Positions 28,791-37,547 of a stretch of DNA of 64,000 bases are shown here, in pieces. A program made the position numbers and the translations under genes. The notes beneath the pieces are model-generated. The model saw only the letters and a list, made by a program, of their open reading frames with translations, did no database searches and was not told the origin of the DNA. The stretch comes from Streptomyces triculaminicus (GTDB taxonomy: Bacteria > Actinomycetota > Actinomycetes > Streptomycetales > Streptomycetaceae), in the NCBI RefSeq assembly GCF_017349075.1, contig NZ_JAFMOF010000006.1, forward strand, positions 62,001-126,000, in the 5' to 3' direction. Position 1 is the stretch's first letter. Each line of letters opens with the position of its first letter.

Positions 28791-28805
28791 GGCGCGGCTG
28801 CGCGC

Positions 28806-29756
28806 CTACCGGAAACCGAGGTGCGGATCGGTGTCGGCCAGCTCACCGCTGGCGGCCCACAGGCGAGCGGCGACTGCCGGGTCGGTCATATGGGAGGGGA
28901 CGGTCTCACACCGTGGTGTGCCACGCAGGCCGAAGACCCTCGGCCCCCACAGCTGCCCTCCTCGTACTTCCGGGTCGAGGACGGCACGGACGGCGGGCCA
29001 TGCTCCGGCGTCCTTGCCCTGCACCAGAAGCCCGGTGGGCAGGCCGCGCAGCCGCTCGCCGGGGGTTGTCACGTGTACCGGCGGGCGGGACGGGGTGAGG
29101 GAGTCCAGTGCGCCGCCGGGGTGGGCCACCACACTGAGCACCGTGCTGCCGACGCCGCGCAGGCGGCGATCGAGTTCGAAGCCGAAGCACATCTGCGCCA
29201 GCTTCGATCGGCCGTAGGTGCGCTTGGGCCGGTAGTCCCGGGCCGATTGCAGATCACCCAGGTCCAGTCGCTCGGACCGCGCCGCGAAGCTTCCCACCGT
29301 CACGATGCGGCCCGCCGGCGCCGCGGACAGCAAGGGGGCCGGCCACTGGGTGAGCGCGAAGTGGCCGAGATGGTTGGTGCCGAACATCAGCTCGTGGCCG
29401 TCCTCGGTCTCTCGACGCGGCGGGTCGTCGAGCGCGACCCCCGCGTTGTAGACCACCGCGTCGAGGTGATCGAGATCCAGACTGTCCACGGCGGTCTTCA
29501 GGGACGACAGGTCGGCGAGGTCCAGTTGAAGGTGCCGTACGTTCGCGCCCGCGACGTGGGAGCGGATCGAAGCCATGGCGGCGTCGGCCTTCGCGGCGTC
29601 CCGGCTGCCGAGTACGACGACGGCGCCGGTGGCGGCGAGCTGCTCCGCCGCGAAGTAGCCGATCCCGGCGTTACCCCCGGTGATCAGGAAGATCCTCCCC
29701 TCGGCGGGCGGCAGCCGGTGAACGTTCCACGTCCGGCGCCGGGATACGGAAGACAC
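28806..29756 (-). CDS. Short-chain dehydrogenase/reductase
   Basis: A 316-residue classical/retinol-dehydrogenase-like SDR. It has the nucleotide motif TGGNAGIG near residue 26, LDLADLSSLKTAVDSLDLDH, AVVYNAG, FGTNHLGHFALTQ, and the catalytic Y-x-x-x-K in RTYGRSKLAQ, with the preceding Ser in VTVGSFAA. It probably oxidises or reduces a small alcohol or ketone. Length and motifs indicate an intact gene. It converges with the truncated deacetylase, whose end it may have erased. Confidence 0.85.
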   Translation of the reverse strand: MSSVSRRRTWNVHRLPPAEGRIFLITGGNAGIGYFAAEQLAATGAVVVLGSRDAAKADAAMASIRSHVAGANVRHLQLDLADLSSLKTAVDSLDLDHLDAVVYNAGVALDDPPRRETEDGHELMFGTNHLGHFALTQWPAPLLSAAPAGRIVTVGSFAARSERLDLGDLQSARDYRPKRTYGRSKLAQMCFGFELDRRLRGVGSTVLSVVAHPGGALDSLTPSRPPVHVTTPGERLRGLPTGLLVQGKDAGAWPAVRAVLDPEVRGGQLWGPRVFGLRGTPRCETVPSHMTDPAVAARLWAASGELADTDPHLGFR

Positions 29757-29992
29757 GATGACAGGCTCCTCGCGCTCGGGTGCGGCGTGCTCACGAACAG
29801 CACTCCCCCAAGGTCGCAGCCTCCACCGACATACCGCCGACAGATCACCGACCCCTACGGAACTCCGCTCGCCGTCACGCCCACCGGCGGGAACGGCACG
29901 CCGTCACCCGGCTCCTGCCGCTGCCGCTGCCGGCCACGGTCCCGTCGATCCGTGGTCACCGGCCGGTCGGACCGGACGTCCCACCGTGCGAT
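29757..29992. other. Intergenic stretch
   Basis: No gene recognised between the SDR start and the end of the TPR protein gene. It should include the SDR promoter. Confidence 0.4.
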
Positions 29993-31378
29993 TCACCGGG
30001 GAGTGGGCGGCGCCGCCCTCTGCTCGGCGGCGCGGCGGCGGCCGGCGGCCGCCCGGTCCGGGTCGCCGAGCTGATCCGCGAGCCGAGCCTGGGCGCCCCA
30101 GTTGTACGGGCACAGCGGGCGCAGGTTGATCCGCTCGCTCAGCAGCGTGCGCGCCAGGTCCCGGCGCCCCGCGTGGAGCGCCGCCTCCACCAAGGTCTTC
30201 TGTACGGCGTCCCGTTGGGCATGGCTGCCGCCGAACGCATGCAGACGGCGGCGGAGCGGGAGCAGCAGGTCGACCGCCTCGTCGTACCGTCGCCGCCCGT
30301 ACGCGACGAGCGCCCGGCACACCGGCAGCCCGACCTCGGAGGTCATCGAGGCGTTGGACACCCGCGGATCCGGGGTGTGGACCCAGGCCTCGCGGTCGCG
30401 GATGAGAGCGTCGGCGTCGGAGATGCGGTCCGCTCCGACGTAGGCCATGACGGCGTGGACGTCGTTGAAAGCGTAGTAGGGGCCGTCCTTCCGGTTCGCC
30501 CAGGCGTCGGCCAGGGTGAACCAGCGGTCGCCGGTGTCGGCGCCGGCCAGGTACAGCCGCCACAGCAGCGAGGCCGCGTCCAGCAGTTCCATCGCGACGC
30601 CGGCCGAGCCCTCGTGGTGCAGGCCGGCGTCGTAGACGTCGAGCACCCGGTCGGTGCGTCCCGCCTCCAGGGCGTAGAGGGCGTAGTGCCACCAGTTGTG
30701 GACGTTGAGGTAGTTGCCGTCCGCCCAGTCGCCCGCGCGGTCGTCCAGGTAGCGGATGCCGTCGGCGAACCGCCCCTGCATCTCGTAGGCGTGCACGACC
30801 GCGTGAATGCCCCATACGTCGCGGGGATCGCGTTCCACCGCCTCCAGGGCCACCTGCTCCGACTGGCGGTAGTGGCCCGCTTCCTCCAGGCCGAACCCGT
30901 ACATGCCGAGCAGGAAGCCGTAGTGCGGATCGTCCATGTCCCAGGCGGACAGCGCCCCGCCGACGCGGTCGCGCAGCAGCACGGCGTTGCCGGTGAAGAA
31001 ATCGATCTGGTGCCCCACCGCCAGGGCGAGCGCGTCGCGCGGATACGACACGCTGATCTCGCCGAGCAGACGACCGGCGCCGTGGATGTCGCCGTGCAGC
31101 CAGGCGGAGGCGGCCTCGATGTGCATCCGCTCCCGGGGCGTGACCACCGGCATGTGCACGCTCCGGCGGAATTCCCCGAACCGCCTCCGGGCCCCGGCCG
31201 CGTCCTTCTCCTCCGTGCCCAGCAGGCCCAGATACGCCGTGAAGACGTTTCCCATGACGGAGCGGGGGGAGGCGGCGACGGCCGCCTCCGCTTCCGCGTT
31301 CACCTCTTCGCGGAAGTACAGCAGACACTCCAGCGCGTTCTCGTAGTGCCGCACCGCCTCGGCGCCGGTGCCCGTCAT
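29993..31378 (-). CDS. Tetratricopeptide repeat protein (TTC38-like)
   Basis: A ~461-residue helical repeat protein. ATG 31378 starts MTGTGAEAVRHYENALECLL. Several TPR-like helix pairs follow. The family-typical motifs PRERMHIEAASAWLHGDIHG, VGHQIDFFTGNAVLLRDRVG, YGFLLGMYGFGLEEAGHYRQ, GIHAVVHAYEMQGR and NYLNVHNWWHYALYALEAGR match the bacterial/eukaryotic TTC38 family. These proteins are of unknown function and probably act as protein-interaction scaffolds. It appears complete and monocistronic. Confidence 0.85.
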   Translation of the reverse strand: MTGTGAEAVRHYENALECLLYFREEVNAEAEAAVAASPRSVMGNVFTAYLGLLGTEEKDAAGARRRFGEFRRSVHMPVVTPRERMHIEAASAWLHGDIHGAGRLLGEISVSYPRDALALAVGHQIDFFTGNAVLLRDRVGGALSAWDMDDPHYGFLLGMYGFGLEEAGHYRQSEQVALEAVERDPRDVWGIHAVVHAYEMQGRFADGIRYLDDRAGDWADGNYLNVHNWWHYALYALEAGRTDRVLDVYDAGLHHEGSAGVAMELLDAASLLWRLYLAGADTGDRWFTLADAWANRKDGPYYAFNDVHAVMAYVGADRISDADALIRDREAWVHTPDPRVSNASMTSEVGLPVCRALVAYGRRRYDEAVDLLLPLRRRLHAFGGSHAQRDAVQKTLVEAALHAGRRDLARTLLSERINLRPLCPYNWGAQARLADQLGDPDRAAAGRRRAAEQRAAPPTPR

Positions 31379-31529
31379 CGCCTGTGCGTGTCGGTCCTTT
31401 TCCACCCCGGTTCCTCTCGTCCCGCCGCCGTGCCGGCGCGGTGACGCTCATCGGTACGCTCCGCCGCCTGCGGCAATGGATCCCTGCCCGGTGGTGCGTG
31501 TCCGGATGCGCGAGGTGGGGCCGGTCGGC

Positions 31530-32060
31530 TCAGACGTACTCCGTCAGGTCGATGGCGTGGACCTGTAGCGCAAAGCCGTACTCGGGGTGGGTCGTCTCGC
31601 GCTCGGGTTCCATGCCGAGCTTGCGGATCACGTTCGCGGAGGCATCGTTGCCCATCCGGTCGATGGCGATGACGCGGTCGAGCCCGCGGTCCTGGAGTGC
31701 GAACTCCAGCGTGGCCTGGGCGGCTTCGGAGGCGTAGCCCTGGCCCCAGAACGACTGGCCGAGCCGCCAGCGGATCTCCACGGCGGGCAGCACCTCGGGC
31801 AGGTACGTGGGAACGGTCAGCCCCACGAGGCCGGCCAGCTCTCCCGAGGCGAGGAGCTCGACGGCGAAGATGCCGAAGCCCTCGTCGTCCCACTCCTCCT
31901 CCCACCGCTCGATGGCCTCGGCCGTCTGGTCCAGGTCGAGGGTCGAGCCGTCGCCGATCCACTGCATGACCCGCGGGTCCGCGTTGATGTCCGCCAGGGG
32001 GGCGAGGTCGTCGTCGTGCCAGCGGCGCAGGAGGAGGCGGGGGGTGTGGATCTCGGTCAT
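31530..32060 (-). CDS. GNAT-family N-acetyltransferase (RimJ/RimL type)
   Basis: A 176-residue acetyltransferase starting MTEIHTPRLLLRRWHDDDLA. The family signature follows in LPAVEIRWRLGQSFWGQGYA, SEAAQATLEFALQDRGLDRV and ASANVIRKLGMEPERETTHP. These give the acetyl-CoA pyrophosphate-binding loop (GQGYASEA) and the conserved N-x-x-S/A-x-x-V-x-x-K-x-G. It probably acetylates a protein N-terminus or a small amine. ATG 32060 is preferred to 32069 because it begins directly at the conserved strand. Confidence 0.88.
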   Translation of the reverse strand: MTEIHTPRLLLRRWHDDDLAPLADINADPRVMQWIGDGSTLDLDQTAEAIERWEEEWDDEGFGIFAVELLASGELAGLVGLTVPTYLPEVLPAVEIRWRLGQSFWGQGYASEAAQATLEFALQDRGLDRVIAIDRMGNDASANVIRKLGMEPERETTHPEYGFALQVHAIDLTEYV

Positions 32061-32149
32061 GGCTCCCATCCTGCGCCACGCCGGGCCACAACAGAAATCG
32101 GTGCCCCGGCGGCGCGTGTTCCCTCCCTCGGCTCCCGCACGGGGCGGGC

Positions 32150-32685
32150 CTACGACTTGTCGTGGTGCCGGTGCCCCGGGTGTCGCAGGTGCGTCCAGAT
32201 GGCCCGCGCACGGCGGCCCGCTTCCCTCCGGCTGCGGGCGACCAGGCGCCGGGCCTGCTCCGAGGTCTCCCCCATCGGGCCCGAGCCGCGCAGGGGCTTG
32301 CCCGCCGTCTCGTGGAGGAAGAAGGCGGAGACGACCCCGATCACGCCGGCGGCCATCAGGTAGTACGCGGGGATCATCTCGTCGTGCGTCGCCTCGAGCA
32401 GCGCCGAGACGGCCGGCGGGGTCGTGCCGCCGAAGAGTGAGAAGGCCTGCCACGGGGAACGGCAGGCGGCCATCCCCAGTCCGTCATGCCGTCGGTGCCC
32501 AGGGCCGCGGTGAGCACCGTGACCGGACCCGAACCGAGCACGTAGCCAACGAAGGTGCCGAAGTCGAGCCAACTGCCGAGGAAACCGCGGCGCTTGTCGG
32601 GCGCGTATTCGGCGATGTACGTGGTGGCCCCGGCGTACTCGCCGCCGGTGGAGAAGCCCTGGACCAGCCGGCCCGACTCAATGCG
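32150..32685 (-). pseudogene. MFS (proline/betaine-type) transporter, truncated and internally deleted
   Basis: Minus-strand sequence near 32680 opens mid-protein with VQGFSTGGEYAGATTYIAEY and RRGFLGSWLDFGTFVGYVLG, the signature of the metabolite:H+ symporter branch of MFS transporters. After TDGMTDWGW the frame changes and sequence jumps to PWQAFSLFGGTTPPAVSALL, VIGVVSAFFLHETAGKPLRG and a His-rich end. The first four helices and several central helices are missing. The 5' side directly abuts the NACHT gene's stop. Confidence 0.65.
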
Positions 32686-32686
32686 T

Positions 32687-35569
32687 TCACGGCTGTCGCC
32701 CCTCCGGCGGCCGCCACGGCGGCTCCTGACCGGCCCGGACGTCCTGGCCGGCGTCCGGTCCCGTGCCGTGCGGGCCGCCCGGCCGCCCGAACGTGACGTC
32801 GCCGTGCACGTGCCCCGCCTGGATCACTCCCTCCGTACGCGCCTGTCCCGAGACCTCGTTGTGGATATGGACGGTGCCCTGGCCGGCGTGCGGCACGCGG
32901 AAGTCCGGGGGCTCCTGCCAGCGGGACCCGGCGAAGTTCCGCAGGGCTGCGGCGACGTCCACCGGGACGGTGGCCCTCGTTGACAGGGGGAGGACGAAGA
33001 ACCACCCGTCGCCGCCGCGGAAGTACCGCGCGGGCGCGGGCGCGCCGGGCCGGGGCAGCACGTGCAGGGCGTAGACCTTGGTGTCCCGCTTGCGGTGGAT
33101 GAGTTTGCGTACGGCGACGGATTGCACGTCCGCCCAGGCCAGCCGGCCGCGGTGGCGCCCCATCCTGAACTCGATGTGCGCCGGGGTCAGGCGCAGCGCC
33201 TGCGCCTGGGGCGGCAGGAGCCAGTGGACCAGCATGATCAGCACCCCGAAGCCGCACATGGCCAGGGACGCTCCGGCGGCCACCAGCCAGTTGCCCTGCA
33301 CGCCCGAACGGATGAAGACCATGACCGCGAGGAAGAGAATCACCGGCCAGTGGGCGAGGGAGAGCCGGCGACTCCTGCCCTCGGCACTGAATCCGTGCGT
33401 GTCGTGGTGGACGGTCCAGCCCTTGAGCGACCCCAGGGGGGACCTCTCGAATTCGGCCAGCGCGTCACGGAACCGGGGAAGGGGCGCGGAAGCCGCGGCG
33501 GACTCGGGAGGCCGGAGGTACGGAGAGGGCCGGGCATCCCTTGGATACGGCAGGGCCGCAGGGGCGTCGCCCCGCTCGGTGTCGGCCAGGTGCTCCTGGA
33601 GCCGCAGATGACGGAACCGGTAGACGCCGCCGCTGCGCTGCAACAACCCGCCGTGATGCGCGTCGCGCAGGAACTCCATCAGCGACCAGGGCACCCGCCC
33701 CGCGATCGCCAGACACCCCTTGGCCAGCAGCCAACGGCTCCACAGACTCATCAGCAGGAGCATCGCGGCAGCCCCGAACCAGGCGGTGACGCCCCGCGCC
33801 AGGGCCGCGCCGACGGTTTCGTAGACGTACCAGCCGAACGCCCCCTGCCCGACGCCGATCAGCACGGCCACGGTGCCCACGGAGAGCCAGGCGGCCGTGC
33901 GCTCGCTGCCCAGCACCTCGTCGGGCGTGCTCGCGTCCTCGGTGTCCGAGGGGGCGGCGATCGTCACCATGACCAGCGGGGCCAGCACGGTGCTGCAGAC
34001 GACCATCACCACGTACGGGCGGGCGTCGTGCGCCCCCACGACCATGGCGGTGAACAGCCCGGCGGGCAGAGCGACCACCGCCGACGCCTTCAGACCCCGC
34101 CCGAGGGATGCGGCCCGGCCCGCCGAGCGCAGGGCGGCGCCGATGCGGAACGGATTGGCGCGTCGGCGGGGTCGCCCCAGCCGGAACCCGAACCACATGT
34201 CCACGGCGATCCAGACGGCCATGGCGTGGACCAGGCCGTTGGTCAGCGCCAGCTCCAGCCCCCAGCCGGCCATGGGATCCCCTGCCTGCGAGGAGACGAA
34301 CCAGTCGCGGGCGACCGCGGCGACCTGGGACAGGGCGAGGCACACCAGGGCCAGCGCGGGCAGCAGCATGACGCGCACCAGGGCGGTGCGGTGCAGGTCC
34401 CACCAGGCGAACTCCGTGGTGCGGCGGCCGGTGAGGTGGCGGGCGAGATGGGCGAGCCAGTGCCGCGAGCGCCCCGGGTTCCACTGGCTCGGCGCGTGCA
34501 ACCGGTCCGGGGAGTGGGGCTGCCGGGTGAACACCGCCGGAATGATCAGGTCGAGCAGATACCTCTCGACCGCCTCCCGCGAGGGGAACGGTCGGCGCAC
34601 CAGGTCCAGCGGGTCGGCGGGCGGTGCCTGGAAGCCCCGGCGGGCCAGCCAGATCATCAGCGGACTGGTCAGGGCCTGCGCCACGGGCCCCTCGGGCTCC
34701 CGGTCCACGGCGTCGAGCATCAGCTTCCAGCTACGGCGTACCTGTGGCGCCGCCGACCGCAGCAGATAGGCGGTCGCGTCCTCCAGGCCGACCGGCTGGG
34801 CCTCGATCACCGCGGCCCGTGCGATGGCGGCCCCCGCCTCCTCTCCCGCGCGGTACTCCCGCGTGCGGGACGTGAGGACGACCGCGTCCTTCTCACCCAG
34901 GGCCCGGTCGATCTCACGGACCACCAGGGAACGCCGGTGCGCGGGAAGCTCGTCGAGCCCGTCGAGCACGGGGAGGACCAGCCCGTCCTGGACCAGCCGC
35001 GCCGCGGGGTGGTCGCCGTCGACGCGCGGCAGGCCCGGATGGTCCTCGGCTATCCGCCGCGCCAGCCAGCCGCGAAAGTGCTCCCGCGACGGATCCCAGG
35101 ACTCCAGCGTCAGCACGACGGGCACGGGCGGCCGCACCTCGCCGCCTCCTCCGTCGCGCGGAGCGTGCCGCGCCGTCAGACAGCGTTCCGCCAGCTCCAG
35201 GGTCAGCAGCACCGCCAGCGTCGACTTGCCCGCGCCCGGACCGCCCAGCACCACCAGTCGACGGTGCCCCAGCCCGAGGAAGACGTCCGCCATCCTCGCC
35301 ATCTGCCCGCCGGGCCCGCCGCCGCCCCGTAACTCGGGCCAGTCCGCCCGCCAGCGCACCGCCAGAGGCTCGGCCGAGGCCAGGTCCCAGGCGTTCAGCT
35401 CCGCCGACCACTGCGTGCGGATGCTGCGCGCCAAGGCCCACGCGGCGCGTTCCACGGGATCGGCCGCGGGCGGCAGATGCACCGTGACGTCTCCGTGGAC
35501 GTACCCGATCTGCAGCACGTACTCCGCCGTGCCCCGCATGACGTTGTGGGAGCGTAACTCGTCTGCCAT
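32687..35569 (-). CDS. NACHT-domain STAND NTPase with multiple membrane segments
   Basis: A 960-residue signal-transducing NTPase. The Walker A motif is LGGPGAGKSTLAVLL at about residue 110, the Walker B is VLPVLDGLDELP, and a VLTSRTREY sensor follows, all typical of NACHT. The middle holds about 6-8 hydrophobic segments (for example LLPALALVCLALSQVAAVA and VMVVCSTVLAPLVMVTI). A further hydrophobic pair and a PH-like beta domain follow (RGRLAWADVQSVAVRK). A short motif recurs at both ends: IGYVHGDVTVH near residue 22 and AGHVHGDVTFG near residue 920. Such NTPases often act in defence or signalling; here this is inference. MADEL at 35569 is the chosen start. Confidence 0.82.
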   Translation of the reverse strand: MADELRSHNVMRGTAEYVLQIGYVHGDVTVHLPPAADPVERAAWALARSIRTQWSAELNAWDLASAEPLAVRWRADWPELRGGGGPGGQMARMADVFLGLGHRRLVVLGGPGAGKSTLAVLLTLELAERCLTARHAPRDGGGGEVRPPVPVVLTLESWDPSREHFRGWLARRIAEDHPGLPRVDGDHPAARLVQDGLVLPVLDGLDELPAHRRSLVVREIDRALGEKDAVVLTSRTREYRAGEEAGAAIARAAVIEAQPVGLEDATAYLLRSAAPQVRRSWKLMLDAVDREPEGPVAQALTSPLMIWLARRGFQAPPADPLDLVRRPFPSREAVERYLLDLIIPAVFTRQPHSPDRLHAPSQWNPGRSRHWLAHLARHLTGRRTTEFAWWDLHRTALVRVMLLPALALVCLALSQVAAVARDWFVSSQAGDPMAGWGLELALTNGLVHAMAVWIAVDMWFGFRLGRPRRRANPFRIGAALRSAGRAASLGRGLKASAVVALPAGLFTAMVVGAHDARPYVVMVVCSTVLAPLVMVTIAAPSDTEDASTPDEVLGSERTAAWLSVGTVAVLIGVGQGAFGWYVYETVGAALARGVTAWFGAAAMLLLMSLWSRWLLAKGCLAIAGRVPWSLMEFLRDAHHGGLLQRSGGVYRFRHLRLQEHLADTERGDAPAALPYPRDARPSPYLRPPESAAASAPLPRFRDALAEFERSPLGSLKGWTVHHDTHGFSAEGRSRRLSLAHWPVILFLAVMVFIRSGVQGNWLVAAGASLAMCGFGVLIMLVHWLLPPQAQALRLTPAHIEFRMGRHRGRLAWADVQSVAVRKLIHRKRDTKVYALHVLPRPGAPAPARYFRGGDGWFFVLPLSTRATVPVDVAAALRNFAGSRWQEPPDFRVPHAGQGTVHIHNEVSGQARTEGVIQAGHVHGDVTFGRPGGPHGTGPDAGQDVRAGQEPPWRPPEGRQP

Positions 35570-36009
35570 GACGGCATTGTGGGCCACAAGTGCGGCCGTA
35601 TCGCCCCTCTTACGAATCTTACGAAAGAGACGGAGGGGACTTGCGTCAGTGATGCCGTCACATGTCGTGGGCCCGTACAAGGACCGCCCGAACCGTCCGG
35701 AACCGGCCGCGTCGGTGGCGCGTTCCTGCTCATGAGTGGCCGGAGCGGGTGGGTGAGGGGACGCGGAGCGACGAGCGAGCTGGTGGCCGGGGGGGAGGAC
35801 GGCGGGCTTGGGCGCGCGGATCGCGTTTCAGCCGGGTCTCGCTCTTCACGTTCCAGACGGTACGAAACGGGACGCGATGGCAGGCCGTCAGGTGCCATTG
35901 CTGCTCCCACCTTCCGGCATGGTGCATCGCCGGCAGCTCACCGGATGGCCGAGTGGCGGGTGGAGCCTGTGGCCAGGGCGATGTCAGTGGCAGCATCCAT
36001 AGTGGGCCC
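35570..36009. other. Divergent intergenic region between NACHT and DUF6461 genes
   Basis: A 440-base region with promoters for both directions expected. Near the NACHT start there is a tandem TTACGAA...TTACGAA (about 35610-35626), a possible regulator site or promoter element. No gene is recognised. Confidence 0.4.
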
Positions 36010-37098
36010 ATGACCTTACCGGGAACTGATGACGATGACCGCTGCGCTGAAGCCGTCCGCTGGCTGGCTTCGAGCGAGGCGATGTGCGTGACAGCCGTGA
36101 CCGGCGCGGACCCTGCCGACGTGATCCGGGCCTTCGGCGGCGATCTCGCCCAGGCGCGCCCCGTCACCCTCTCAGGCGCCGATGTCGGAGCGTTCGACGC
36201 GGACCATCCGTGCGTCTTCGTATCCCGGGCCGGAGACGCGGTCGTCGTCCTCGAGGACAACAACTATCAGGGGACACGCGAAGAGGTGCTGCGCCCGCTG
36301 TCCCGGCTCGGCCGCACGTCAAGCGTGTTCTGGAACATCAACGCACACTGCCGGCTCAGCCTCGCCGAGAACGGTCTCGTCCAGTCCAGCTTCGACATGT
36401 TCTCCCCCGACGACCGAGCAGGCGCACAGCCCACCGCGTGGGATCCCTACCTCGACGGACTGGACTTCACAGCCGGCCCGCCCTCGCGATGGGCCGCCGG
36501 AATCACAGCCGTAGCCAGGGCAACCGGCGCCGTGCTGGACACCGACTGGCGTACGGGAACCCACCAGCTCGTCCCCATCCAGCCTGTGAAGCAGGCTGTG
36601 CTCAGCCAAGGCTGGGAAAACTCACCCCTCCTCAGCGAGCACCCTTTCTCCCAGTACCTGGCCGACCTCGGCCCCCACTACCTGACCGAAATGCGCCGCT
36701 ACGCCCTTGAACTCGCTCTGCGGCACACCGGCCTCGACGGCAACGCCCTGGCCCGTGAGGCGTTGGCCGCTCGAAACACCCCACAGGCCACTCAGGGCGA
36801 TCTGCTGTCGCGTCTCGCCGCGGCAGAGGAAAAGGACAGAAGTGCGGCACATGCCCTCATCGAAGGTAAGCCGGATGACGACGAGGACAACCCACCTCAG
36901 CCCTGGGAACGCCCGTGGCACGGCCATTTCATCCGAGCCGCGATGTGGCAGGCCCTCCACGAACGACTGACCACACCCACCATCTACACAGAAGACGAGT
37001 CGGACATCCATCTCGATTACGCCATGATCGGCACTGGCCCGGTCATCACCCGCTACCAGCTGCTGACCGCCCTGATGCGCGCGGCCACGCGGCAGTGA
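36010..37098 (+). CDS. DUF6461-family protein
   Basis: A 362-residue protein from ATG 36010. The N-terminal half matches DUF6461: a helical start (DRCAEAVRWLASSEAMCVTA), then ADPADVIRAFGGDLAQARPV, a VFVSRAGDAVVVLEDNNYQG strand pair, and SSVFWNINAHCRLSLAENG, FDMFSPDD. The C-terminal half is helical with LELALRHTGLDGNALAREAL, then an acidic linker and a DIHLDYAMIGTGPVITRY tail. Function is unknown; related genes are numerous in Streptomyces. A small gene follows after 4 bases and is probably in the same operon. Confidence 0.8.
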   Translation: MTLPGTDDDDRCAEAVRWLASSEAMCVTAVTGADPADVIRAFGGDLAQARPVTLSGADVGAFDADHPCVFVSRAGDAVVVLEDNNYQGTREEVLRPLSRLGRTSSVFWNINAHCRLSLAENGLVQSSFDMFSPDDRAGAQPTAWDPYLDGLDFTAGPPSRWAAGITAVARATGAVLDTDWRTGTHQLVPIQPVKQAVLSQGWENSPLLSEHPFSQYLADLGPHYLTEMRRYALELALRHTGLDGNALAREALAARNTPQATQGDLLSRLAAAEEKDRSAAHALIEGKPDDDEDNPPQPWERPWHGHFIRAAMWQALHERLTTPTIYTEDESDIHLDYAMIGTGPVITRYQLLTALMRAATRQ

Positions 37099-37102
37099 GG
37101 CC

Positions 37103-37402
37103 ATGCCCAAACAGGTGACTCCGGCCGAATCAGCAGCATGTGATCTCCAGGACCACGCCGCCCTCTGGAACATGGGAGAGGTCCGTGCGAGCGACGTCGT
37201 CGATGCCGCCTGTGATGCGCTCGTTACCGGACTCGACAGCCCCGGCCTGGAGGCGATCGACACGGACCCTCTGCCCGAGATGGGCATCATGGCCGCCCAT
37301 CCCCTCCAGGCGGCGGCCTGTTTCGGTGTCCTGGACGAGCTCGAATCCATCGACTTCGACGCCTTCCATGCTCGCGGAGCATGGCTCTGGGCGCTCCTGT
37401 GA
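37103..37402 (+). CDS. Small acidic protein in operon with the DUF6461 gene
   Basis: A 99-residue soluble protein starting 4 bases after the DUF6461 stop, so likely translationally coupled. It is helical, acidic and Ala-rich (VDAACDALVTGLDSPGLEAI, MAAHPLQAAACFGVLDELES) and ends in a hydrophobic WLWALL. No named family is recognised. Its stop lies 57 bases from the left end of the Tn7-like transposon. Confidence 0.65.
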   Translation: MPKQVTPAESAACDLQDHAALWNMGEVRASDVVDAACDALVTGLDSPGLEAIDTDPLPEMGIMAAHPLQAAACFGVLDELESIDFDAFHARGAWLWALL

Positions 37403-37472
37403 GCCCCGACCGACGTGTCCGTCGTGCGGGACGTCCGAGGCAGGGGAGAAAGTCCGACTGTCCGGTACTGAG

Positions 37473-37513
37473 AATTTCAGCGAGAGTTGGCACTTTTTAG
37501 CGGGAACTGGCAC
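37473..37513 (+). repeat. Left-end subterminal transposase-binding repeats (2 copies)
   Basis: Two adjacent 21-base copies at 37473-37493 and 37493-37513, both ending TGGCAC (AGTTGGCAC, AACTGGCAC). They match the right-end repeats in orientation toward the element interior and are the likely TniA/TnsB binding sites. Confidence 0.7.
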
Positions 37514-37547
37514 CGCTTCAGTGCCCCGGGGCGAGGCCCTGCGTGCA

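Noticed and set aside
29780..31444. A 554-codon plus-strand frame
   Set aside because: Antisense of the TPR protein gene, which has clear family blocks.
33062..35332. A 756-codon plus-strand frame
   Set aside because: Mirror of the NACHT gene, whose Walker motifs and membrane helices are unmistakable.
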